64,000 bases of DNA from Dactylorhiza incarnata (Eukaryota > Streptophyta > Magnoliopsida > Asparagales > Orchidaceae), in NCBI GenBank assembly GCA_033032865.1, contig JAWHQI010000009.1:10496001-10560000 (forward strand), in the 5' to 3' direction. Positions 45,539 through 56,331 of the stretch are shown piece after piece. How positions within the stretch are numbered: the first letter of the stretch is position 1; each line of letters starts with the position of its first letter. The notes under the pieces are model-generated. The model was given only the letters and a program-made list of their open reading frames with translations, was not told where the DNA came from and did no database searches. A program made the translations under genes and the position numbers.

Positions 45539-47190
45539 CGGCAGCATCTCGCAGCCTCTAGTTCTCGGCCTCCAGCTCCCTATTTCACTCTTCAAGAATG
45601 CAAAACCACACGAGCAAGGTATCATAGTTGGCTATGTCCTGCAAGAAAAAAGTAGATTAGCGCGCAAGAAGGGAGAAATAAAGGAGTGCGAGAGCTCAAG
45701 TTGCAGGAGGAGGAGGGGGTCACCTCTCGGCTTGGGCGGCTGGCGAGAAGGGCCTTGGCTACGGCCAGTTGTTGCTAGGCGGCCGCGGCCTCGGCAGCTG
45801 TGACAGAGCGGGTCTTCTCGAACTCAAGAATGTTCCGCGCGAGATTCATGGCCCGACGAGATGATATATGGGTAAGTTCATGGGCCCGCATCATGGCCCT
45901 CGTGGCCTCATGCACGAGGTTCTGGATTGACTCGGTATCGTAGTGGAAGCGCCCTCGCGGCTGTAGAGCGCGAAAGAGAGGCCATAAGCATGGCCGCTGA
46001 TGGTTTCCTTTTCCATACAGGATGGAGGGAGGGTGGAGATGGAGACCCGGTTGGCCCGCCAGTCCCATTGAACTAGGGGCTCGCCGACCAGGTCGGCATA
46101 CTTCTCGTTGAGAGGATAGTTTCGGTGACCTCTCAGCACCGGTCAAGAGGAGGATGCCACCAGCGCAGTGGCAGGCTGGATGGCCGAGTCCCCCGCCATG
46201 GGAGCGCTTGAGCCAGGGACATCCTCCACGGCCGCTTTTCCCTTATCGGCTGCAGAGGGTTTCGCCCACTTGACGGAAGGGCTCAAGGCCACATCAGGCT
46301 TCAACTTTGGCTTCAATTTTTGCCCGCTAGACTTCGCGGGAGGTGGGTTCTCACGGCAAGCCGCGGCAGCAGACTGCGCACGTGCAAGGGCATCAATGGG
46401 AGGGACCTCCACGATCGCATTCAGTGGGTGAAGGGGGAGGCTTCGAACCCCTATTTCAAAAAGGTTAGTTATAAAGGCAGAAGCGAGTGAAAAAGAGGCG
46501 GGAGTTTAGGTCGAAGTGTTTCAGCTTACCTTCTCCTGGCGGAACCACTGGCAGCAAGCCGACGTGCTTCCGCAGGTGCATGACATCTATGTCATGCTTC
46601 AGGATGAAGGCGTGGAGATTGGCCTCGTAACCTCCCAGCGTTGGAGGCCGGAAGGTCGACTTGTCCTCCTGCACAGGCGCGAGTGGCGCGTTGCCGAACT
46701 TCCCTGTGACTTAGATGAACTACCGAACCCAGTCGTGGTCTTTATTTGCGGTACCGGTCACGCTGAGGGGGTACTTCCCGGAGAAGAACGCCACTCCACG
46801 GGTGGCCCTGAAGTTGAAGAGTTTGCGGAAGCCCTGGAGCGAGAACTCGATCTCCTTCTCACGCATATAGCAAGCGAATGCTACCAGCATGGCGATAGAG
46901 TTTTGATTGAGCTGCGCGGGAACTACCCCGAAGTAGCGCAGGGTCTGGCGCACTTTTGTCCACAACGGGAGGTGGAGCCCCACCTCGAAATGTTTGAGGG
47001 GGATGGCCAGAGTGTCTGGCGAGAATTGGTTGATACGATCTCGGTTCCCAGGGAGGCGCCCGACCTAACCCGGCGGGACGAAATCAGCGATGTCCTGGTT
47101 GAAGTCTACTTCCGAGAGGTCACAGGTCTCGAAGTCTCGGTTTGCAAATGCTAACGCACAGTTGGCTCTGCCATCCACATCCTTTGGCAT
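45539..47190 (-). pseudogene. Antisense gene B of A: spliced gene of unknown function
   Basis: On the minus strand a gene starts at ATG 47190. Exon 1 (47190-46530) encodes a compact domain with LHLPLWTKVRQTLRYFGVVPAQLNQNSI, ACYMREKEIEFSL, FRATRGVAFFSG and KDHDWV. Intron 1 (46529-46451, GTAAGC...AATAG, 79 bp) joins in phase to exon 2 (46450-45724), an Ala/Lys/Pro-rich linker and helical segment. Intron 2 (45723-45639, GTGACC...TTGCAG, 85 bp) joins to exon 3 (45638-45539), a coiled-coil stretch (RELEAEN). Exon 3 continues beyond E3 at 26659-26370. In-frame stops occur in each exon and there is one frameshift near 45950. Extra ORFs in antisense to gag-pol are known in Tat/Ogre elements; the exon-1 domain resembles such proteins in style. 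It is a decayed gene, not functional in this copy. Confidence 0.65.
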
Positions 47191-47300
47191 TGTTGAGAGA
47201 TTGGGAGTTCTCGCAAAGGTTCTAGAGAGAAGGGCGAGTGGTATCGCGAGTGCATAAAGGAGAGAGATGAAAGCGTAATAATGACGGTGGTTAGACTAAC

Positions 47301-47308
47301 TATTTATA
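47301..47308 (-). promoter_or_regulatory. TATA box of antisense gene B
   Basis: The minus strand reads TATAAATA in the context TTTTGTATAAATAGTTAG, 111 bp upstream of ATG 47190. The intervening leader is pyrimidine-rich, as in plant 5' UTRs. Position and sequence fit a Pol II core promoter pointing against the retrotransposon's own transcript. Confidence 0.6.
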
Positions 47309-47656
47309 CAAAAAAGGGGAAATGGTTGAAATCATCTACGCGCGGGGTGCGGATAGCGGCCGCGACACCCTGGCGCCTCGGGGTCTGAACCACCCACCTG
47401 AACCCAGCCGCTTACAAAAGGTGAAAGCGATGCGTGAGACCATTCCTGCAAATACAAATCGAATAACACAATCCAAACGAAAACACTCGCAAGACAGCAT
47501 TCAGAAAAATAGCAAAAAGCGGGATATATAACACACAATCGAGTAATAGTTCGCGTGACGCAGCAGATTTCATCTTGGTCCAGTGCGTGAAAGAAGAGGA
47601 AAAGAAAAACAAATAGCGGGGGTACAGGAGAACACAGGGAGCGAGAGCAGGTAGGA

Positions 47657-48986
47657 TTAGTATTGATCCCATCGCCACCAGGCCCGGCCTCGCCTACCTG
47701 TCCTTGGAGGCACTCGCGGGTAGTGAAACACACTAACCTCCATCGGCTCTTGGATAATCAAGCGCATCTGATCCCTAGCCCGCGCGATGTGCCTCCCAGG
47801 AGAGGTCTCCTCGCACCCGCCCTCCTGGCGATCCATGTCCACAATCAGGTGCCTGTAGTCCCGCTCGAGGATGCTTATTTGACGCTCGAAGGATGCCCGG
47901 TGCTCCTCCGTCAGGTTGGCTTGGTCGTGCTGCATCTAGATCAGCTTCCCGAAAAGCTCTGTCATCCGCTCCTTCATAGACCGGGCATCCTCGTGGTCTC
48001 CGATAAAGTCAGAGACGTAGAAGGGAGAGGGGGGTGGAGAGATCATCCCGTCCTCCTCTGGAGGGTCAGTTAGCGGGATCTAGCAGTATCCTGCAAGAGC
48101 GGAAGTTAGTCCTTTCTCAGGTACAAATCACAAGTTCTGCGAGAGAAGGCAACTAACCGGGCACGTATTCTTCGACGGGAGACTGGAGAGATGTGCTAGG
48201 CTTCTCTGCGAATGGTTGGCTGGTCAGTGGAGAGATTTCCCCTTCCCGGGGCGGTGCATCTGGTTGGTCGCGGCGGAAGTGGCGGCCAGGTTCGCGGCAG
48301 GAGAGTTGGGCCCGGGACTCCTTCTCGCCGAGCGTTCCTGCTACGGAGAAGGGGGTCATTTGGTGACATCTGGGGGAGGAGAATTGAGTGAAGGAGGCAA
48401 CCCCGTGGTCCCAATGGTGAGGGCTATTGAAACCCGAGTCAGAAGAATTGCGAAAGGAGAAAGGCCAGCGAGAGGGCAAGGGAAGGCTTACCAAGCGCGG
48501 ACAGGACTTCGCCAGAAGTGACGAGAGGGGCGGACTCCTGGATCGGAGGGGCGGACTCCTGGATCGGAGGGGAGGACTCCTGGACCGGAAGGGCATTCTC
48601 GAGAGCAGGTGGAGGAATGGCAACACTCGCCTGGTTGAGCCCAGGGCCACCCTCGGTCGTCGGCAGATCCTGCGAATGGTAAAAGAGGCAGAGGTCAATG
48701 GCGTCACCATAATCGACTTTGAAAGCGAGATGAATTGTGTTACCTCATTGGTGTTGACAGGGGGAATGTTAGAAAGAGGGGGAGTCTCTGATGCAAACTC
48801 CCTCTCCGACTGATCTCGCCGGGCCGTATTGGCCTTCTTCAACCTGTAGGGCTTGGAAGGATCTCTCGTTAATGAGAGCCAAGGGGCGTATCAAGTAGTC
48901 TTGGGAGTGGTCCCTCCCTGTACGGCGGCAAGGCAAGCCATCATTCCTTCCGAAAGTGGTCGTGGCGTCGGCTTCATAAACGACAT
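47657..48986 (-). pseudogene. Antisense gene A of element A: spliced, Pro-rich plus coiled coil
   Basis: On the minus strand a gene starts at ATG 48986. Exon 1 (48986-48744) ends in phase at GTAACA; intron 48743-48670 ends CGCAG. Exon 2 (48669-48492) encodes a Pro-rich stretch with a repeated SSPPIQE/SAPPIQE motif, followed by GTAAGC at 48491. The next acceptor is unclear (a frameshift is likely), then an acidic/Pro-rich exon to 48158. Intron 48157-48091 (GTTAGT...TTGCAG) joins in phase to an exon (48090-about 47698) with a strong coiled-coil stretch (EEHRASFERQISILERDYRHL). Several in-frame TAG/TGA stops are present. A further donor GTAGGC at 47697 may link to more exons. I do not recognise the protein; the exon-intron signals are the main evidence that it was a gene. 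Confidence 0.5.
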
Positions 48987-49060
48987 GGCAAGTGCTCCGA
49001 GGGAGGATATAAGGAACAGTGATTAGAGGATGGGCACTCTGAAGGCAGCAGCTGGGGACG

Positions 49061-49068
49061 TATTTATA
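49061..49068 (-). promoter_or_regulatory. TATA box of antisense gene A
   Basis: The minus strand reads TATAAATA (context TTATTATAAATACGTCC), 75 bp upstream of ATG 48986 and just inside the 3' LTR of A. Two TATA boxes of the same sequence at similar distances from two antisense ATGs support two separate antisense promoters. Confidence 0.55.
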
Positions 49069-49185
49069 ATAAAGTGGGGGGGGCCCACCAAGAAGATTCC
49101 CTCTAGGTCAGCAAGGCACTCACCGAATATTGGGGTTGGACTCTTCTTTCCGAGCGTAGGACTCGCTCGCAAAGAGCGGGGATTA

Positions 49186-49900
49186 TGTACAACCCCGTAT
49201 TTGCCGAGTGGGTCCCCAAGACCCCGTGGGGGGTCAAGATGCAGAATAGGAGTCCAAGCACCCTTTTTGCAAGTGAGGGCCCACTCACGGGGCACTCGCA
49301 GGGTGTCAGAGTAGACAGGCGAGAGCTGGTAGTCAAGATCTCGTCCGCCGAGTGAGTCGAGTGCCAGGTGAATGGTGGCCTCACGGGCCATTCGCCTGGT
49401 GAAATCTGGCGGGCAAGGAGCCTGGCGAGTGGTGCCTTCATGGACCACTCGCCCAAAAGGCTTTGGGGGAAAATTACCTAGGTACCCTTTGTGGGCTGCC
49501 AATAACCCTTCAGAACAGCGAAGTTACGCTGTTAACAGACCAATTTGGGGATCGATTAGTAAAACCAAAAGGCGGATTCATGCTATTTGCAGTCCAAGAT
49601 TGGAAAATCTATAAATAGAACCTTAAGGGCACCTTGGAGGAGATTAGATCTTTTGATTTCTCTCCTCCAGACTAGTTTTGGAGTTGGCTGCTAGTGCCCT
49701 CCAAGTTGCCCGGCTGAGCATTGGTTTAGGAGGGGAAGCTCTCTAAGATCTTCCGGGTGTGTGGCGGGACCTCCTCGCTACAGCCTTGGGTCTGTTCCAT
49801 ATTTTCCATCCAGGGTCAGGAGAGTTCAGTGAGGGAGAAGTACGCGCAGGCTACACCCCTAGTGGGTTCGAACTCTAGAGACCGGTTGCTGGTTTCAACA
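49186..49900 (+). repeat. A 3' LTR
   Basis: The 715-bp LTR starts TGTACAACCCCG and ends TGGTTTCAACA, preceded by the polypurine tract AAAGAGCGGGGATT. Its U3 has gcgagtggtgcc / ccactcgccc type inverted motifs (about 49200-49455), and TATAAATA is at 49610-49617. After the TATA box, caccttggaggag, ggaggggaagct and gtggcgggacctcc match the E4 LTR. The partner 5' LTR is missing from the window; the right flank is agaag. Confidence 0.85.
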
Positions 49901-50134
49901 AGAAGGATTCCTGAATTAAGGTATTCTATGATTATTCATCATGAACTCAAATATATTCTCGGAAGAACAAATGGTATACAACTTTACTGCCTGTCATGTG
50001 AATGGACTTGCATATGATTTTGGTATGTCTTATGTTATGTCTATGTTGTAATAAATTTACTATTGCTTATACAGAAGAATATGTAAAATCACTTTATTCA
50101 ATCTGTATAATTTGTTAAGATAAATAGGGGAGAT
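49901..50134 (+). other. E5 3' noncoding stretch and polypurine tract
   Basis: Between A and the E5 LTR lie 234 bp of AT-rich sequence without a gene. It ends AAATAGGGGAGAT directly before TGTTGGG at 50135, as expected for a copia polypurine tract. It is the flank into which A inserted. Whether the env-like ORF at 133-1110 belongs to the same element is inference. Confidence 0.6.
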
Positions 50135-51753
50135 TGTTGGGAAAAACCCTTGATTTAAATTAACAAATTAACTAAAAGTGATTTTTTCCTCTAGGAATAA
50201 ATTACCCATTGTATAGTAAGGGTAATCTGGTTATTAGATGTCTTAGGATGCACACTCAATATAGGGTGTCAGGACTAGAACAAGCCAAGCAAAATTGGGC
50301 TAAGTTAACATTTGCGTCGAATAGAATTCGACACAACATCGAGTCCATATTAACGCTGCTCTAACTAGAAGTCCAAGTGGTTCAACCTTCTGTTGAAGTA
50401 ACTTAAGTCAACGCTACGTCGAATAGTTATCGACATAGAGGTCAGGGACCTATTGAAGTAATTGGAGAAGTCGACGTAACTTCTACTTCAACTCGACGCA
50501 GAAGAGGTCATCTGTCGAAGCCAAATAAAATCAACGCAACATCGACTTTATCTCGACGCAGAAGATGTAGTTCAGATCCAGGCAGATCAACTCGATGGAC
50601 ACGTCGATAAGATGTCGACGCAATGTCTACTTGCAGAGTTCAATCAAAGCAGAGATAAAATCGAAGCTGCTTCTATACGAACTCGAAGTTGCCTCGATAA
50701 GAGAAGAAATAAATTCGACGCTACGTCGAATACAGTCTGTAAAAGTATATTTTTTAGCCGTCTTTCTGATCCTTCTTTCATGGCCCACATACTTCAAGAC
50801 CATTCCCCAATGGCTTAATAATTGCCTGAAATAGAAAGGAGCATTAAAGAAGAAGATAAAAAGTTTTCTTGGAAACATATTCTTTCAAGGTGGACGGACC
50901 GAGAATAAAAGAGGAAAGAAAGAGAAAGTGATAAGTAGATTACCTTATCAAGGCAAATCAGAAAGGGAAAGATATTTGAATTTGAATAAAGAAGAATAAA
51001 AAGACAATAGAAGACAGAGGCAGAGAAGGCATTAATCACAATCAGTCGTCTCCTTCATTTTTCCAGTGCTTCCTCTTCTTCTCCATCTCCCTCGGGAACC
51101 CTAACACAGAAAAGAGAAAAGAAAAGAAGGCTCTGCTGTTCTTCATCAAATAGAACAGAGGATCTGAAAGCTGCTCTTCATCACAATCTCTTAGCAGCCA
51201 GATCATAATCTGAAGAAGAAGAAAGGATCTGACAATACAAAGCTTCTGCAAATCATCACTATCTAAAGTAGGGACTAATCACGAGCAGATCCTTTGGAAC
51301 AACTAATAGGCTGATCTTCATACAGCCATCTTCAAGAATTCTGAGAACAGAATTCCTTCAACCTTCCCCCTTCTTCTTTCTTATTCTGTAAAAGAGTTTT
51401 ATTAATCCCTCTTCAAAGGATTCAGTGGTTCAAGATCTCCTTATAAAAAAATCTAGTGGTTTAAGATCTCCTTATCAAAAGATCTGGTGGTTCATGATCT
51501 CCTTGTCAAAAGTTCATTGGTTCTAAGAGTCTCCTTATCAAAAGACTCTGGTATAGTGGTGCATTCCTACCAGGTGGTAGAAGAGAGGACTACCCACATT
51601 TTTGAGAACCTCTATAAAAATCCTGTGTGTCTTTTGGTTGTTGATTTTCTGTGTTGTCACAATTTATTTTCTGCACTTTACTTACTGCACCATATTTATT
51701 CTGCATGTGTTCTTGTTTAGCATAAATCCTTAATTAAGTTTATTATTTTGACA
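50135..51753 (+). repeat. E5: copia-type 3' LTR
   Basis: The 1619-bp LTR starts TGTTGGGAAAAACCC and ends TTTTGACA; the following actat (51754-51758) would be the TSD, whose partner is outside the window. U3 has many tcgacg/cgtcgaa motifs (about 50310-50730). A run of about four 31-bp units with gtggttcaagatctcctta lies at 51425-51548. The LTR interrupts the RNase H region of E6 after its DST codons. No reading frame in it is credible. Confidence 0.7.
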
Positions 51754-51758
51754 ACTAT

Positions 51759-52970
51759 CGTAGAATCAACAACTGTCTCTTGCTTGGAACTCTTCTAGCT
51801 CATAGCTCCTCCATTTAGGCAAAATACAAAACTTGATTGAGACTTTGAGTCGTCCCTATTAGTCCGGAAGATAGCATATGTGTAACCCCTTACAACGAGC
51901 TCTTCCTCTCCACCAAACACAAAGAATACATCCATTGTCCTTCTCAAGTACATCAGGATATTCTTGATGGATGTCCAATGACTATCACCGGGATTTGACT
52001 GATATCTTCTTGGCATGCTCAAAGCATAGGAGACATCGGGTCGAGTATATAACATTGCATACATGATTGATCCAATTGTCGAAGCATATGGAATCAACTT
52101 CATGCGGTCCTTATCTTCTAAAAATTTAAGACATTAGTCCTTAGAGAGACTCACACCATGAGACATGGGTAAGAATCCCTTCTTGGACTCAAGCATGTTG
52201 TACCGTTTCAACACCTTCTTAATGTATGTACTTTGGGTCAAACCCAACAACTTCTTCGATCTATCTCTATAGATTTTAATACCAAGTATATAAGTGACTT
52301 CGTCCAAGTATTTCATAGAAAAGCAGTTCCCTAGGTTGTTCTTAACAACTTGCAGGGCCGGAATGTCATTCCCGATCAACAGTATGTCATCTACATACAA
52401 TATCAGGAAGACAACTATTCTCCCAATAATCCTCTTATAAACACATGGCTCATCTTCATTTTTGATGAAAACAAAAACTTTGATTTTCTCATCAAAACAT
52501 AGATTCTAACTTCGAAGCCTGTTTCAATCCATAAATGGATCTCAGTAGCTTGCATATTTTAGTGGCTTCATTTGGAGATTAAAAAGCCTCGGGTTGTGTC
52601 ATATACACTTCCTCAAGGAGGTTTCCATTTAGGAAAGCCATTTTGACATCCATTTGCCAGATCTCATAATCATAATATGCAGCAATAGCAAGCAAAATTC
52701 TGATGGACATAACCATAGCAACAGGGGAAAAGGTCTTATCATAGTCAATACATGAATTTGCTTGAAACCTTAAACCAATAATCGTTCTTTGAATGTCTCT
52801 TCATTCCCATCCATGTCGGTCTTCTTCTTGAAGACCCACATGCACCCTATGGGTCGTACCCCTTTAGGTGGTTCCACCAAAGTCCAAACTTTGTTTGCTT
52901 ACATGGAGTCCATTTTAGATTTCATGTCATGAAGCCACTTCTCGGAGTCTGGTCCATTCATAGCCTCTTG
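51759..52970 (-). pseudogene. E6 reverse transcriptase and start of RNase H
   Basis: Recognisable pieces on the minus strand are the RT start (about 52850-52970, with KWLHAMKSKMDSM and GCMWVFKKKTDMDG style sequence), a heavily damaged middle, the catalytic MYVDDILLIGNDI (52400 and down), YILGIKIYRDRSKKLLGLTQSTYIKKVLKRYNM, GSIMYAMLYTRPDVSYAL and the RNase H start (to 51795, then to about 51759). The Asp expected in the GYTDADF motif of RNase H is Tyr here. There are stops and frameshifts near 52130 and between 52400 and 52850. Confidence 0.82.
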
Positions 52971-54173
52971 TTAAGTTGCAGGCTCATCATCATGATCCAT
53001 ATGCAACACATTACCAATCTGAGACATGAGAAATCCATATCTCCCAGGCTCAAATCTTGGTCTACTTGATCTACATAGAACTTGTGTTTCTTGAGCAGGC
53101 TCTCCAGCTACAACTACTTGTAGTCCTTGCTTAGTTTCCAATTCCGGTTCATTTTCAGTTTGTGGTTCTTGAACTTCTTTAAGTTCTATCTTTGTAGTCT
53201 TTCTGGTTAAGAACTCTTTCTCCAAAAAGATGACAGTCCTTGCGACAAACACTTTGGCCTCAGACGACAGGCAGAAGTAGTATCCTTTGGTCTCCCTAGG
53301 ATACCCCACTAGATAAGATTTATCCAATTTGGGTTCCATCTTGTCAAGCATTTGACGTCGTACGTATGCCTCAGAACCCCAAATCTTAATAAAAGACATA
53401 CTAGGACGCTTCCTAGTCCATATCTCATATGGTGTCTTTAAAACCATCTTCATTGGAGCACGATTTAAAGGGAAATAAGCATTCTCTAGAGCAAATCTCC
53501 AAAAGGAAATGGACAGATCTGCATGACTCATCATCAATCGCACCATGTCTAACAAGGTATGATTCCTCCTCTCAGAAACACCATTATGTTGTGGTGTTCT
53601 AGTTGGAGTGAGTTGTGATCCAATACCACACACTTTCAGATGATCATGAAACTCATGACTTAGGTATTCACCAACTCGATCAGATCGGAGTGCCTTAATC
53701 CTTTTTCCCAGATGGTTCTCTACTTCATTTTTAAACTTTTTGAACTTTTAAAAGGTTTCGGATTTACACTTCATAAGATATACATATCCGTATATACTGA
53801 AATCATTAGTAAATGTAACAAAGTAGTAGTTCCCACCTCTAGCCATAAAACTCATGGGTTCACATATATCACTATGTATTATACCCAAGTGATCATCAGC
53901 ACTCTCATTATAATTAGTGAAAGGGGCTTTTGTCATCTTGCCTAATAAACATGATTTGCATCTCTCAAATGATTCATAATTAAATGAGTCCAATAGTCCA
54001 TCTTTATGGAGCTTGGATATGTGTTTCCCATTTATATGGCCTAAATGACAATTCCAGAGATATGTAGGATTAGAGACATTAGTTTTTAGTTGTTTGGTAT
54101 TTTCTATGTTATAGATTGGATGATTTATGTTCAAAACATACAAACCGTAAACATTTGAGCAACGCCATAACAA
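52971..54173 (-). pseudogene. E6 integrase
   Basis: The N-terminal part (53748-54173) has the GAG-pre-integrase zinc-binding pattern (HLGHINGKHISKLHKDGLL, then CKSC), catalytic Asp in HSDICEPM, and FTNDFSIYGYVYLMK. The part around 53640-53740, in another frame, has the LRSDRVGEYL second Asp. The C-terminal part (52971-53633) has TPQHNGVSERRNHTLLDMVR with the catalytic Glu, FWRFALENAYFPLNRAP, and WGSEAYVRR. At least two frameshifts are needed to join the pieces. Confidence 0.85.
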
Positions 54174-54546
54174 ACATCATTCTTATAAATAGAACAACAA
54201 TTGTTCTTAATAATACAAGAAAAACCATTCATGTCCAAACATGAAATAGAAATGATGTTTCTAGGTATAACAAGAACAAAATAATAGTTATCAAGTTTAA
54301 TAATAAGCCCAGTGGGCAAGGAAAGACGGTACACTCCTACGACAATGGCAACAACTTTTGCTCCATTTCCAACGTGCAGGTCTACCTCTCCTTTACCCAA
54401 CATTCATCTCCTTGCCAGGCCTGCACATTTGTACAAATGTGAGAACCACATCTGGTATCCAATACCCAAGATGAAGGAGCAGACATGTTAATTTCTATAA
54501 CAAAAATTCTTGAAGTGGAAGTCACACTTCTCTTCTTCTTCAGATC
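54174..54546 (-). pseudogene. E6 protease region
   Basis: Minus-strand sequence has GKGEVDLHVGNGAKVVAIVVGVYRLSL-like and ISCLDMNGFSCIIKNN stretches (54131-54403), typical of the copia protease to integrase stretch. The active-site region just upstream (about 54430-54470) reads as a disrupted DTxCGSH motif. Stops and a frameshift near 54150 separate it from integrase. Confidence 0.7.
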
Positions 54547-55383
54547 CTAGATGTAGAGGGGACAGTTCCTCCTCCAATGCACTGCCTTACCATAGTGGTG
54601 GAAATTACCTTCTTTAGCTAATCTTTTCTTTTTCAGTGTAGAAGATTTGGGATCAAGGCAAGAATTAGGACCCACCTTAGTCTTCATGAATCCCTTGTCC
54701 TTGTCCTTGTCTTTATGCACCATCAATATGGGGCTAGCAGGCTTGGTCTTCTTCATGTTGTTCTCGACAGTTCTTAACATGCATAGGAGCTCGGGCAACG
54801 TCTTGTCAATCTCATTTATGTTGTAGTTCAAGACGAACTGCTCGTAACTGTCTGGCAGCGATTGCAGGATCAGATCAGTAGCCAACTCTTGTCTTAAAGG
54901 AAACCTCAGTCTCTAAAGGTTCTCGATGTAACCAATCATCTTGAGTACATGAGTTCCCACTAGGTCTCTAGCTCCCATTTTGCACTGAAATAAATCCTTA
55001 AAGATGTCAAACCTCTCTTGTTGAGTCTGACCTTGGAACATTTTCTTCAGGTGCTCGATAATTTCAAAGCCACAGATGGTCTCATGTTGCTTTTGAAGCT
55101 CAGAGTTCATGGTAGCGATCATGAGACATTCAAAATCTAGGGATTCATCTTGATACTTCTTATAAGCATCTCTGTCGGCTCGGGATGAATTCCCGGTCAG
55201 CACTTCAGGGGGATCCTCTTCCAAGACATAGAGCATGCGCTCTTGCCTGAGAACAATTCTCATGTTTTTGTACCAGTCTAGGAAGTTAGTCTCATTAAGC
55301 TTGTCCTTCTCAAGGATGTCTCTCAGGGATAAGGTGGAGTAGTGAGATCCACTTTCCATGGAAATTCTACAAAAATTATGCAA
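54547..55383 (-). pseudogene. E6 gag with one in-frame stop
   Basis: Two stretches, 54913-55383 and 54547-54885, are in the same frame, separated by a TAG near 54913 that is probably a CAG-to-TAG change. The likely start is the ATG at 55359. The first stretch is a copia gag (LNETNFLDWYKNMRIVL, YVLEEDPP, FECLMIATMNSELQKQ, LKKMFQGQ, ERFDIFKDLFQCKM); the second has LILQSLPDSYEQFVLNY and a zinc knuckle whose first two Cys have changed (HHYGKAVHWRRNC), so it would not bind zinc normally. Confidence 0.85.
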
Positions 55384-56320
55384 GATAAATTTTAGTACTA
55401 TATTTCAAAATACATTTTTATTTAATAAGGACTTTTATTAAATACTCCCACTATTTTATTCAAATTGATAACCCTTAATATCAATTTGGAGAGCTTATGC
55501 GAGCTACTCTATAGTGCACAAGATCTGTATTTCAACCCTTCATAAGTCAGTTTTGGCTGATCACCCATATTGTGGTTATTTAGGTAGGCAACTATTGCCA
55601 ATTGCATTATCATGCAACTCCTGTATGGTTGGTGAATAACTCCTCATTTGTATCCATCATATGGTGCATGCCAACCCTATGCCTCTAGGTACTCAACCTT
55701 TGAGGTCACCTAGTTAAGTTGTACCCGATGTCGACTGTGGGATGTCACAATTATACGCTCACACCCTTAACAAGATAGATTAATGCACCTTGCTTTGGCA
55801 AGACCTCACTCCATGGATAGAGGCAGGAAGAGTGTCATCCATCGGAAGGCATCCGTATACTTAATATTTGAAAAGGGATTTTATGAAAATCAATGTGGAC
55901 AAAATAAAATACAACATTCACAATCCAAATACATCCCAGATGTGCACAAAATAAAATTATCAACAATTTGAGAAAATGGTTAAATCTGAATATTTAGAAC
56001 ACTTCTAAATCTCAAGATTTATATGCATTGGACACAGGAAAAAACAACTCCACTTATGCAGTATACAAGCTCGTCTCTCAATGTTAGATTCAAAATCTAA
56101 GACATTTGGTTCCACAAACCATTCCGAGGGACAGTTACAGCAAAGGAGAATCAATTTCTGAAACATGAAAATCACAACGGAATCACATGTGTTCCTGGTA
56201 GGGTTCCAAGGGGTCACGCCCCTAGCGGGGTCTTTGGGGTAGATCCCCTAACGAGGTCCAAGGGCCAAAGCCCCTGACAGTGGTTTTTCCAATTTACACG
56301 CACTGGATCGCCAACCTACC
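55384..56320 (-). other. E6 leader
   Basis: About 0.94 kb between the primer site and gag. No gene is supported on either strand. Confidence 0.5.
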
Positions 56321-56330
56321 TCTGATACCA
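56321..56330 (-). promoter_or_regulatory. E6 primer-binding site (tRNA-iMet)
   Basis: The minus strand reads TGGTATCAGA, the standard copia primer site, one base inside the LTR edge (LTR starts TGTTGGG at 56332 on the plus strand). Confidence 0.88.
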
Positions 56331-56331
56331 T

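Larger units (their letters stand above)
14292..49900 (+). mobile_element. A: Tat-lineage Ty3/gypsy element, 5' end missing, carrying E2 and E3
   Basis: On the plus strand A has a decayed pol (about 14300-16919 and 24193-24873), an 87-bp tandem array (25029-25800), an antisense gene region (26370-26659 and 45534-48986), a polypurine tract (AAAGAGCGGGGATT) and a 3' LTR (49186-49900). Domain order RT, RNase H, a second RNase H-like domain, then integrase is typical of Tat/Ogre elements. No 5' LTR, primer site or gag is visible before 14292, so the left end was lost and no TSD can be checked; the right flank begins agaag. E2 (16920-24187) and E3 (26660-45533) are later insertions. The element is the outer host of most of the window. 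Confidence 0.8.

Noticed and set aside
48153..48842. SRSPPLR repeat protein on the minus strand
   Set aside because: This frame reads through a proposed intron and uses a different phase from the spliced exons; the repeat is better explained as the in-phase SSPPIQE/SAPPIQE repeat of exon 2.
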